12,504 nt of DNA from Methylococcaceae bacterium (lineage in GTDB: Bacteria; Pseudomonadota; Gammaproteobacteria; Methylococcales; UBA1147). The DNA lies in contig JAKEEL010000285.1 in assembly GCA_022616595.1 (NCBI GenBank), positions 1 to 12,504 on the forward strand, given 5' to 3'. The first letter of the stretch is position 1, and every line of letters begins with the position of its first letter. Positions 1 through 7,500 of this stretch are shown piece after piece. Position numbers and translations under genes: made by a program. The notes beneath the pieces are model-generated. The model saw only the letters and a program-made list of their open reading frames with translations, did not search any database and was not told where the DNA came from.

Positions 1-2
1 TT

Positions 3-194
3 GCCCGGCGATCCACCGCCCCGGCGATACGGTTTCCCGAGTTGGGCCCTCGCTTCCTGCAGGACAAGATTCCGATACGGGTTTGCGGTTTGCTGAAACG
101 CTGCGGTGCCGCCTGGAAACGGATGAACATGACCACCCTGCCTGACCGGCTTGTCAACGGCACAAGCGGACAGGAAGACCAGGAGGATTACTAA
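3..194 (+). CDS. Possible 3' end of an unidentified gene
   Basis: The third forward frame is open from the window edge to a TAA at 192-194, about 63 residues. It has a basic middle (around KRCGAAWKRMN) and a hydrophilic, acidic end (GQEDQEDY). I do not recognise a family. The GC-rich composition makes chance open frames of this length common, and another forward frame is open for about 47 codons over the same stretch. It could be the real C-terminus of a gene entering from the left or simply non-coding. Only the upstream sequence can decide. Confidence 0.25.
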   Translation, partial: ARRSTAPAIRFPELGPRFLQDKIPIRVCGLLKRCGAAWKRMNMTTLPDRLVNGTSGQEDQEDY

Positions 195-483
195 ACACCG
201 ATTCGTTGCCCAGCTCGCGATCAAATCGTGCACTCCAACCAGTTTCAGCGCCTGGGTGAAATCCATATTTGGTTGATTTTGATGCACGTTTCTGGCTCCC
301 ACTCGGCGAGAGTGTAACCAAATCCTTGAAAAGACGCAAATTGCCGCCTTGGATACGGGAGCGGCACAGCGACTGTTCGACTCAAAGCCGATTAAGCGCT
401 TGACATCCCGAAGAGTAAAAAAAGAAGATCGAAATGGACCGCTATCCAGACCCGATATCCCATCCGACTATCTCAACTCGTAG
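133..483 (+). other. Unexplained stretch with a mostly open, interrupted frame
   Basis: No recognised gene lies here, but one forward frame is unusually open. From 133 it runs to a TGA at 274-276, meets a second TGA at 280-282, then stays open to a TAG at 481-483. The first part includes KHRFVAQLAIKSC; the second includes AAQRLFDSKPIKRL and ends SRPDIPSDYLNS. There is no ATG at a sensible place. The end overlaps the last 16 bases of the DUF5063 gene on the other strand. It could be the remnant of a decayed gene, two short coding ends, or chance. The opposite strand in the same codon register is also open over 154-339. Confidence 0.2.
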
Positions 484-998
484 CGATGGCCTATTCTTAA
501 CGAAAACAGATGCTTTTGGGCGTTCACGAGCGGTTCGCCCCAGTGCAATATATAGCCGGTCTGCCATAACCTTAAAAGGTCCAATTTACTCGCATCGCCC
601 GAATTCAACAGATTCAGGCCACGCTTGAGTTCGAAATAAATGTCGGAAAGATCACTCGCAAGACTGCCGGTCATTTCCTGGTTAGACGAGCTGGTGTCGT
701 ATTCAAGCCAGTAACTGTCGTGTACCCCCAAACGGTCCTTCAAGCGGCAATATAATTCGAAACGCTCTTCAAGGTCGGGCAAAGAAAAGAAGCTGAACTC
801 AATGTCCGGATCATCCAAATTGGTCATGCAGCACTGAATACGCGGGAGAATTCGCGCAACGTCGGCGAGCCATTGCTCGTCCTTGTATAGATCGAGATGC
901 TCGATGAGCAGACAAAAGTCCCTGGCGGCCTCCTCCATGTGAGACAAATGCAAAATATATTCGACCACGTTGTTATTATTGAATCGCGCACTAGCCAT
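468..998 (-). CDS. DUF5063 domain-containing protein
   Basis: A 176-residue cytoplasmic protein with no signal peptide or membrane segment. The central block with LPDLEERFELYCRLKDRLGVHDSYW, then a Ser/Asp-rich linker and a GSLASDLSDIYFELKRGL helix, is the pattern I associate with DUF5063, a proteobacterial family of unknown function (from memory, not searched). The end contains HWGEPLVNAQKHLFSLR. The start is fixed by an in-frame stop only 10 bases upstream (TAA at 1008-1010), so the ATG at 998 is the first available start. No Shine-Dalgarno sequence precedes it; instead there is an A-run and a perfect TATAAT ending 8 bases before the ATG. The next gene upstream on this strand is the FMN reductase, 229 bases away. 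Its function cannot be inferred from the context. Confidence 0.85.
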   Translation of the reverse strand: MASARFNNNNVVEYILHLSHMEEAARDFCLLIEHLDLYKDEQWLADVARILPRIQCCMTNLDDPDIEFSFFSLPDLEERFELYCRLKDRLGVHDSYWLEYDTSSSNQEMTGSLASDLSDIYFELKRGLNLLNSGDASKLDLLRLWQTGYILHWGEPLVNAQKHLFSLRIGHRYELR

Positions 999-1006
999 TT
1001 TTTTTA

Positions 1007-1012
1007 ATTATA
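1007..1012 (-). promoter_or_regulatory. Perfect -10 box very close to the DUF5063 start
   Basis: TATAAT is present on the minus strand at 1012-1007. A start site about 7 bases downstream falls at about 999-1001, next to the ATG at 998, so the transcript would be leaderless or nearly so. I see no good -35 at 16-18 bases; a TTGAAT lies at 1040-1035, 22 bases away, which is too far. The T-run on the plus strand gives an AT-rich start region. It is one short motif in AT-rich DNA, so confidence is moderate. Confidence 0.45.
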
Positions 1013-1214
1013 GACAATCCGTCGAGTCGCGCGGATTCAACAATCAAAACACATCGGGAGAAGAGGTGAATCGCTCAAAGTTTTCCTATGAAACTCCGGC
1101 CGGACTGAGGCTAAGGGAATTTTTTTCGTCCATACGCCGTGAACCCCGGGCCGGGCCCGGCTCAGAATCAAATAGCCGGATGCAGGAGCCTGCGGTACCA
1201 AGGAGCAGGCCGAT

Positions 1215-1254
1215 CTCAAGCGGCGGATCAATCTTGCGAATACAGTCGCTTGAG
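1215..1254. repeat. Inverted repeat across the end of the FMN reductase gene
   Basis: CTCAAGCG at 1215-1222 and CGCTTGAG at 1247-1254 are perfect 8-base complements 24 bases apart. They straddle the stop codon (1228-1230) of the flavoprotein gene. On the minus transcript they could fold, but no T-run follows, so it is not a standard intrinsic terminator. Confidence 0.4.
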
Positions 1255-1815
1255 TAGAGTCGCAACAGCGGCTCCGACAGCCTCCACGCGTTCGCGGATG
1301 TCATCGTCTTTAAGCCGCCCCTGATCGTCAAAGGCCAGGTGGGCCGCGGATACCGCCATTTGTTCCGGGATGACAAGACAACCCAGATTGCCGAAAATCG
1401 CCCGGATATGCACCAATCCGCGCAAACCGCCAAGTGCTCCGGGCGAGGCACTCAGCAATCCAACCACCTTGGATTTGAAACATGCGAGCGGCGCCTCCGC
1501 ATCCTCCCGTCGCGACGCCCAGTCAATCGCATTCTTCAAAACCGCGCTGATCGAACTGTTGTACTCAGGGCTCGCCACCAGAAAACCCTGATGGGATAAC
1601 ATTAACCGCTTGAACTTGCGTGCTGCATCCGGCAACCCGTGCTCGGCTTCCAAGTCCGCATCATACAAGGGCATCGGAAATTCACGCAGCCGGATCACAT
1701 TGACCGCGACACCGCGCTGTTCCGCCGCGCGGGCCGCGACCCTGACCAACAAATCGTTGAATGAACCCCGGCGGGTACTCCCGGAAAATGCCAAGATGGC
1801 TGGGATATCGGTCAA
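1228..1815 (-). CDS. NADPH-dependent FMN reductase family flavoprotein
   Basis: A 195-residue cytoplasmic flavodoxin-like protein of the NAD(P)H:FMN reductase/chromate-quinone reductase (ChrR/YieF-like) family. Such enzymes bind FMN and reduce quinones, azo dyes, chromate or free flavin with NAD(P)H. The FMN phosphate loop GSTRRGSFN is at residues 12-20, and the family block PEYNSSISAVLKNAIDW starts at residue 83. A glycine-rich SPGALGGLRG region near 125 fits the third flavin contact. Length is normal. The start codon is TTG at 1815-1813: an in-frame TGA lies at 1845-1843, the only codon just ahead is ATT, and GGAG sits about 7 bases upstream of the TTG. The substrate cannot be told from sequence. 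It is alone on its strand, with 229 bases to DUF5063. Confidence 0.85.
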   Translation of the reverse strand: MTDIPAILAFSGSTRRGSFNDLLVRVAARAAEQRGVAVNVIRLREFPMPLYDADLEAEHGLPDAARKFKRLMLSHQGFLVASPEYNSSISAVLKNAIDWASRREDAEAPLACFKSKVVGLLSASPGALGGLRGLVHIRAIFGNLGCLVIPEQMAVSAAHLAFDDQGRLKDDDIRERVEAVGAAVATLLKRLYSQD

Positions 1816-1965
1816 AATGAAACTCCGATTAATCGGGCGTTCTCAAAAGCACGCCGACGACAATCCATTTCGAAGCGCCAAACGACACGGGCGCCACCCT
1901 GAATTCTATTGGCTCTATGCCTTGACGTGGTGGCGGGCTTGATTTAGGGGGAACACCGAAACGCA

Positions 1966-2042
1966 CAACCGCTTCGGTTGCCAAATCGCGCTTCGCCGGA
2001 ATGACCGGCGAAGTACGGGGTTAATGATCCAGGCTCGCGATT
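1966..2042. repeat. Nested palindromic structure downstream of the SmbP-like gene
   Basis: Three inverted repeats lie close together. CAACCG/CGGTTG at 1966-1971 and 1975-1980 leaves a 3-base loop. CTTCGCCGG/CCGGCGAAG at 1991-1999 and 2005-2013 is a perfect 9 bp stem with a 5-base loop. AATCGCG/CGCGATT at 1984-1990 and 2036-2042 encloses the second one. The block ends 8 bases beyond the stop of the minus-strand SmbP-like gene. No T-run follows any stem on either strand, so it may stabilise or weakly terminate the mRNA, or be a dispersed REP-like element. The CGCCGGAATGAC core resembles common intergenic repeats of proteobacteria. Confidence 0.5.
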
Positions 2043-2050
2043 CAGGTTGC

Positions 2051-2455
2051 CTAGAACGCAGAATCATGAGTTTTGTTGCTGTGGGTATATAAGCCTTTCA
2101 GGGTCGGGATGGCTTGTTCCAACATTTCGGTTGCCTTGGCCACGTCGCCTTTTTTCGCTTTGACTCCGCTTACCCGGACTTTGGATTTTGCGCCTTCAAG
2201 CGGGCCAGCCCAAGTCTCACTATTGATTTCAGCCAAGAGCTTGGTCGCCTGACCGGCGTGCTCAGCACCCGCTTTGGCATCTCCCGCTTTGAGAGCCGCA
2301 AGCGCTGCCTCAGCATGCTCGATTCCGGAGTCCAGCAGCTTTTTATTGTCTTCTTCGCTAGGCGTCGTGTATTCGCCCTCCAAGGCAAACGCGGTGCCGA
2401 AGACACTGAAAAGGACTATCAGAATCGCGGTCAAGAGACTTTTTCTATTTAACAT
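2051..2455 (-). CDS. Exported small helical protein, SmbP-like
   Basis: A 134-residue protein with a clear N-terminal signal peptide: basic MLNRK, hydrophobic core to about residue 22, and a likely signal peptidase cut after AFA. The mature part is Ala/Lys/Glu-rich and predicted helical, with repeating units such as IEHAEAALAALKAGD and AEHAGQATKLLAE, then DVAKATEMLEQAIPTLKGL. This layout resembles the periplasmic small metal-binding protein SmbP described in Nitrosomonas, but only four histidines remain in the mature part, so metal binding is doubtful. The start at 2455 is chosen because GGAG lies 8 bases upstream and the signal peptide begins there. An in-frame ATG at 2509 falls inside the predicted -35 box. 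It could equally be a general helical periplasmic protein. Confidence 0.7.
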   Translation of the reverse strand: MLNRKSLLTAILIVLFSVFGTAFALEGEYTTPSEEDNKKLLDSGIEHAEAALAALKAGDAKAGAEHAGQATKLLAEINSETWAGPLEGAKSKVRVSGVKAKKGDVAKATEMLEQAIPTLKGLYTHSNKTHDSAF

Positions 2456-2480
2456 GTAAGGTTCTCCGTTGTTGTTCAAA

Positions 2481-2509
2481 TTTATAAGTAAAGATTCTCC
2501 GGGAGTCAT
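2481..2509 (-). promoter_or_regulatory. Candidate sigma-70 promoter of the SmbP-like gene
   Basis: On the minus strand ATGACT (2509-2504) is followed after 17 bases by TATAAA (2486-2481). Matches to consensus are 4/6 and 5/6. A start at about 2474 would give a leader of roughly 19 bases that contains the GGAG ribosome binding site. Confidence 0.4.
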
Positions 2510-2542
2510 TTCGCATCCTTCATCGTTCGTGGTCCCTGGTCG

Positions 2543-2561
2543 GCGGCGGATAAACCGCCGC
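2543..2561. repeat. GC-rich stem-loop between acyP and the SmbP-like gene
   Basis: GCGGCGG and CCGCCGC form a perfect 7 bp stem around the loop ATAAA. It lies about 160 bases past the acylphosphatase stop and upstream of the SmbP-like promoter. Neither strand has a T-run directly after it, so it is at best a Rho-assisted pause or terminator. The rest of 2456-2719 shows no gene. Confidence 0.4.
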
Positions 2562-2719
2562 TTCGTATTCCCGTCTCGGGCCTCATTCTATAAGCAATCA
2601 ATTGGCATTGGCAATATCGTTTGTGAAGACAATTGCTTCGCGCGAGCAGGGAAAGGCCCGGCTGCGGATGGTCGAATGAAGGGAAAATGGTGCGGTAGCA
2701 CATTAAATGAAGTGATACA

Positions 2720-2995
2720 TTAGTGTGCGATCGTAAAATCCTCATAGTCACAATCAGCCGTCCATTCCTCGATTTCTAGATCATCGACGCGGGCGGAGGC
2801 GGGTCCGTGCCAACACCATTCCAGGAATCGTTCCAGCGACGATTCCGAGCCCATGGCCAGGATTTCGACTCGTCCGTCCCGAAGATTGCGTACAATTCCA
2901 CGCAGGCCGAGTTCCAACGCGCGGTCTCTGGCAGATGCCCTGAAATAAACGCCCTGGACGCGGCCCCTCACCAGAATGTGAACACATTTCTTCAT
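2720..2995 (-). CDS. acyP: Acylphosphatase
   Basis: A 91-residue cytoplasmic enzyme that hydrolyses the carboxyl-phosphate bond of acylphosphates. It has the family signature GRVQGVYFR at residues 11-19, where Arg19 is the phosphate-binding catalytic arginine, and the second signature GIVRNLRDGRVE, where Asn37 is the water-orienting catalytic asparagine. The 18-residue spacing between them equals that in characterised acylphosphatases (R23/N41 in vertebrate enzymes). The length is typical (90-100 residues). The ATG start lacks a clear Shine-Dalgarno sequence. It is a single gene, with 237 bases to rlmL upstream and 264 bases to the SmbP-like gene downstream; neither neighbour suggests a shared pathway. 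Confidence 0.95.
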   Translation of the reverse strand: MKKCVHILVRGRVQGVYFRASARDRALELGLRGIVRNLRDGRVEILAMGSESSLERFLEWCWHGPASARVDDLEIEEWTADCDYEDFTIAH

Positions 2996-3232
2996 TGTAA
3001 CTACGCTGCGGGGTTTTCTCTACAACCCTGTGGGCATTGCGATTCGGAAGGCAAAGCGGAAGCAGTTCTCAGACGGCTATCCGATGTAAAATGACCGAAA
3101 CCTTCCCGCCGAACCCGCCGTCAAGCCCGGCGAATCTCCCGGCACCGGTGCATCCCGGGACTTCGCTCAAAACCAGGTGGCAGGGTCCGGCGACTGATAT
3201 CGACAATATTGAACCCGGCCAGGCAATCTTTT

Positions 3233-4420
3233 TCAAGCCTGAATTTTCGGCACGAAAAACCGCTCCGGATCCACGTTTAGGGTAAGCAGCTTGCATTCAA
3301 TCGCGCCATTGAATAGCGTATATGGCCGACGCGATCGGATTCCGATCCGAAATCCGAGTTCCCGGTCTTCAATCAGCATGGCCACCCGCCAACCGGTAAA
3401 GCGGGATTTCAGCACCTCGCCAAAACTGGAATAAAGCCGCTCCAATCCCTGATCCGTTGCGATACGCTCACCATAAGGAGGATTTACCGCGATCAATCCG
3501 GGGTTCTGGCTGTTTTGCGCAGCAGAAATTTCATCGATCGACCGGCGTTCAATTCGAATAAGATCCTGCAAACCGGCGTTGCGGATGTTCTCGGACGCAA
3601 TCCTGAGCGCGCGGGGATCGATATCGTATCCGGCGATTCGCGGAATTTTCGATCGGGAATCCCGACTGCGCCTCGCGGCATCCTCATACAAGGATTGCCA
3701 GATTTCCGCATCGTGGCCTTTCCAGCCCAGAAACCCGAAATAGCGTCGCTTGAGGCCCGGTGCAATTTCACCTGCGATCATCGCAGCTTCGATCAGGAGG
3801 GTTCCGGATCCGCACATCGGATCCAGAAAACCGCCCCCGCGCTGGCAAATTTCGGACCATCCGGCCAGGATCAGGATCGCCGCTGCCAGGTTTTCCTTCA
3901 AAGGTGCTTGGCCACCGCGAGTCCTATACCCTCGCTTATGCAGGCTGTCGCCGGATAGATCGAGGTAAAGTACCGCGGACTTTTTACTTAGATGAACATT
4001 GATCCGGAGATCCGGTTCTTCGGTCGCAACATTCGGGCGTCGTCCGCAATGCTCTCGAAATTGATCAACAATCGCATCCTTTACTTTGAGCGCAGCATAA
4101 TGGCTGTTTCGGATTTCCGGCGCGGTACCGCTGAAGCTGACCGCGAAACTCGAATCCGGCCCCAAGTGTCGCAGCCAGTCTGTTTTCCGGATGCCATCGT
4201 AGAGACTCTCAGGAGATGTGCACGGGAAGGAATCCAGTTTCAGCAGAACCCGGTTCGCAATCCGCGACCATAGGCATACCCGGTACCCCTGTTCGAGGCT
4301 GCCAGCGAAGGAAACGCCGCCTTTTCCTTCAAGCAGATCGGGAATTCCAAAACCGTCCAGTTCGTCCCGAAGCAGGGGCTCCAGCCCCTTAGCTGCGGTT
4401 ATGAAGAAATGATGGCCCAT
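3233..4420 (-). CDS. rlmL: 23S rRNA (guanine-N2) methyltransferase, RlmL type, without RlmK domain
   Basis: A 395-residue cytoplasmic RNA methyltransferase. In E. coli, RlmL makes m2G2445 in 23S rRNA using S-adenosylmethionine. The N-terminus HHFFITAAKGLEPLLRDEL and the following THUMP region (about residues 45-155) match the E. coli RlmL start. The Rossmann methyltransferase part has LDPMCGSGT (SAM-binding motif I) and the catalytic NPPYGER. Shared blocks such as IRNSHYAALKVKDAIVDQF and LYLDLSGDSLHKRGYR make the assignment firm. The E. coli protein is about 700 residues because RlmK (m7G2069) is fused behind; here the protein stops soon after the RlmL domain at a normal TGA. Stand-alone RlmL-like proteins of this size are known. 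No strong Shine-Dalgarno sequence precedes the ATG. The cold-shock gene lies 238 bases upstream. Confidence 0.92.
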   Translation of the reverse strand: MGHHFFITAAKGLEPLLRDELDGFGIPDLLEGKGGVSFAGSLEQGYRVCLWSRIANRVLLKLDSFPCTSPESLYDGIRKTDWLRHLGPDSSFAVSFSGTAPEIRNSHYAALKVKDAIVDQFREHCGRRPNVATEEPDLRINVHLSKKSAVLYLDLSGDSLHKRGYRTRGGQAPLKENLAAAILILAGWSEICQRGGGFLDPMCGSGTLLIEAAMIAGEIAPGLKRRYFGFLGWKGHDAEIWQSLYEDAARRSRDSRSKIPRIAGYDIDPRALRIASENIRNAGLQDLIRIERRSIDEISAAQNSQNPGLIAVNPPYGERIATDQGLERLYSSFGEVLKSRFTGWRVAMLIEDRELGFRIGIRSRRPYTLFNGAIECKLLTLNVDPERFFVPKIQA

Positions 4421-4618
4421 TTCCGAAGCCTGCAGCAGGAATCACCGGACGACCTAATCCAGGAACGAGTGGCCAACCGGCACTGTCAATGACCGGCACG
4501 CATTCGAATTTCTTACGAAATTTCAAACGCACAGCCACATTCTCGCTGGCCAACGCGAGGTTATAAGCGACCCCGGTTTCCGAACAACGGGTCATTTGTG
4601 ACAAGCACACTTCTCCGT

Positions 4619-4637
4619 GAACCCGGAAAGCGGGCTC
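4619..4637 (-). terminator. Weak terminator-like stem-loop after the cold-shock gene
   Basis: On the minus strand GAGCCCG and CGGGTTC form a 7 bp stem (one G-U pair) with the loop CTTTC, starting 21 bases after the cold-shock stop codon. No T-run follows, so termination by this element alone is uncertain. The rest of 4421-4658 shows no convincing gene or RNA; an open frame there (4389-4610) runs into the rlmL start in another register and has no family features. Confidence 0.3.
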
Positions 4638-4658
4638 TGGTGCCTTGGAATTTCGGAC

Positions 4659-4871
4659 TTAGGCGGGGGTAACGTTGACTGCCTGTGGCCCTTTCTGGCC
4701 TTGGGCGATTTCGAATGTCACTTTCTGACCTTCCGATAAACTGCGACGACCTTTCCCGTTGATCGCGGAAAAATGTACGAACAGATCCGCGCCGGATTCC
4801 TGTGCGATAAAGCCAAAACCTTTTTCGTCATTAAACCATTTGACTACACCAGAACTCACTTGACTAGACAT
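4659..4871 (-). CDS. Cold-shock domain protein (CspA family)
   Basis: A 70-residue single cold-shock-domain protein that binds single-stranded RNA/DNA and can act as an RNA chaperone. The RNP1-type motif KGFGFI and the RNP2-type motif DLFVHFSAI are both present, after the usual [11 protein letters not shown] opening; the protein ends with [13 protein letters not shown]. The start at 4871 is chosen because GAGG lies 5 bases upstream and the protein then has the normal family length. A longer in-frame version from 4946 adds 25 residues unlike any cold-shock protein. Whether it is cold-induced cannot be told; several Csp paralogues in one genome are usual. A small 4 bp hairpin (4891-4902) sits in the leader just upstream of the ribosome binding site. 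Confidence 0.95.
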   Translation of the reverse strand: MSSQVSSGVVKWFNDEKGFGFIAQESGADLFVHFSAINGKGRRSLSEGQKVTFEIAQGQKGPQAVNVTPA

Positions 4872-5234
4872 AATATCCTCGGAAAAACACCCGCTCATGC
4901 GGAAAATGCAATTGCCCCGGCTCCTACCCAGCCAGGTTCCAACCATCGGGTAACTATTTTACAAACCGTATAAATGGCTATCTCAGACCGTATTCTATAT
5001 TGTTTCAATGCTTGGGGAAAACGCGCGGATTGCGCTGACAATGGAGCATCTTGTATGCCGGAATGCAGCACGATAGAGATGAATTCAACAGTTACCCAAT
5101 CCATTTCCTTTCGCCGATCGAATCAATGCAGGAAACGACTCACGAATAAATCTGGGATGTAATCGAACCTTAAAAATAGGAAAACCATCATCGAAAGATG
5201 GTGATTAGTTTACCATCTGCAAATCTCAATCACC
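4872..5234. other. Intergenic stretch between the cold-shock gene and the groEL terminator
   Basis: I see no convincing gene in these roughly 360 bases. The part near 4871 must hold the leader and promoter of the minus-strand cold-shock gene, but no -35/-10 pair is clear; AT-rich boxes such as TAAAAT near 4958 are candidates. Two small inverted repeats lie at the right end: ACCATC/GATGGT (5184-5189 and 5197-5202) and TGGTGATT/AATCACCA (5199-5206 and 5228-5235). They share bases, so only one can form at a time. A 62-codon plus-strand open frame at 4974-5162 has no family features. Confidence 0.5.
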
Positions 5235-5271
5235 AATAAAAAAGTCCCGCGGGAGAAATCCGCGGGACTTT
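5235..5271 (-). terminator. Strong intrinsic terminator of groESL
   Basis: AAAGTCCCGCGG (5241-5252) and CCGCGGGACTTT (5260-5271) form a perfect 12 bp stem with a 7-base loop. Read on the minus strand the stem runs into TTTTTTATT, the expected T-tract, about 60 bases after the groEL stop. On the plus strand the stem is followed by ACGG, so the terminator mainly serves groEL. Confidence 0.92.
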
Positions 5272-5331
5272 ACGGACGGAACCCCGGCTTGATTCAGGGT
5301 TTCCTTTTTTGCATGGAACGAATGTTCGGAC

Positions 5332-6981
<1,650 letters not shown>

Positions 6982-7022
6982 CTAAAAAAATATTCGTAAA
7001 TAGTCTGTAACGGGAATCGGAT

Positions 7023-7310
7023 TTACTCGACGACACCCATGATGTCTTCTTCGCGCATGACGATCAATTCCTCGCCTTCCACTTTGACTTCGTTGCCGGC
7101 GTATTTACCAAACAGTACCCTATCGCCAACCTTGACATCCAGCGCACGGACTTCTCCATTCTCGAGAATTTTACCGTTGCCGACTGCGATCACTTCGCCT
7201 TGGCTTGGCTTTTCTTTCGCCGAATCCGGAATGACGATGCCTCCCGCGGATTTGCGGTCTTCTTCGACCCGTTTGACAATCACTCTGTCGTGTAATGGAC
7301 GTATCTTCAT
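7023..7310 (-). CDS. groS: Co-chaperonin GroES (10 kDa)
   Basis: A 95-residue lid protein of the GroEL chaperonin; seven copies close the folding chamber. It opens [18 protein letters not shown], has the mobile loop that binds GroEL ([20 protein letters not shown], about residues 19-38), and the beta-barrel blocks [20 protein letters not shown] and [12 protein letters not shown]. The ATG at 7310 is preferred over an overlapping TTG three bases upstream because GGAGG then lies 5 bases away rather than 2, and the usual N-terminus results. It is the first gene of the groES-groEL operon, with the promoter and CIRCE element 88-141 bases upstream. Confidence 0.98.
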   Translation of the reverse strand: MKIRPLHDRVIVKRVEEDRKSAGGIVIPDSAKEKPSQGEVIAVGNGKILENGEVRALDVKVGDRVLFGKYAGNEVKVEGEELIVMREEDIMGVVE

Positions 7311-7397
7311 CAATTCCTCCTACTATGGATTTCTAATCAGATCAGTAAGTTGCGAACACCTCCGGGTGTCCGGCACTGCTATGGCTATCCTAAATTA

Positions 7398-7424
7398 TTA
7401 GCACTCGCCTCTAGTGAGTGCTAA
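7398..7424. promoter_or_regulatory. CIRCE operator (HrcA binding site) of groESL
   Basis: The sequence is a perfect match to the CIRCE consensus: TTAGCACTC, nine bases, GAGTGCTAA. HrcA dimers bind this site and repress chaperone operons until heat shock. It starts at the last base of the -10 box and covers the expected transcription start, so bound HrcA would block initiation; in the leader it could also form a stem-loop. Confidence 0.97.
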
Positions 7425-7451
7425 TAGTACCCTTCTTTTTCGAAGTGTCAA
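7424..7451 (-). promoter_or_regulatory. Sigma-70 type promoter of groESL
   Basis: On the minus strand a perfect TTGACA (7451-7446) is followed after 16 bases by TACTAT (7429-7424, 4/6 match). The start would lie near 7417, inside the CIRCE element. No sigma-32 -10 (CCCCAT-type) is visible, so heat control seems to be by HrcA derepression. Confidence 0.75.
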
Positions 7452-7500
7452 GACCTATTATTCGATTTTAATCACACGATGCAGGTGTTAAATTGACATC

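Noticed and set aside
1144..1163. GC-rich palindrome CCGGGCCCGG with flanks in the FMN reductase/DUF5063 gap, considered as a terminator
   Set aside because: It leaves no loop when folded on itself and has no T-run after it on the minus strand; low-complexity GC sequence explains it.
3091..3285. A 64-codon plus-strand frame starting MTETFPPNPP, overlapping the 3' end of rlmL
   Set aside because: It has no ribosome binding site, is rich in Pro as GC-rich shadow frames often are, matches no family I know, and its end overlaps the rlmL coding end.
4891..4902. Hairpin CCGC/GCGG with a nearby T5 just upstream of the cold-shock ribosome binding site, possible attenuator or thermosensor
   Set aside because: The stem has only 4 bp and the T-run is three bases away, too weak to support without RNA data.
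5278..5310. Second stem-loop between the groEL terminator and stop, followed by TTTTTT on the plus strand
   Set aside because: The stem is short with a bulge, and no plus-strand gene ends there that would need it.
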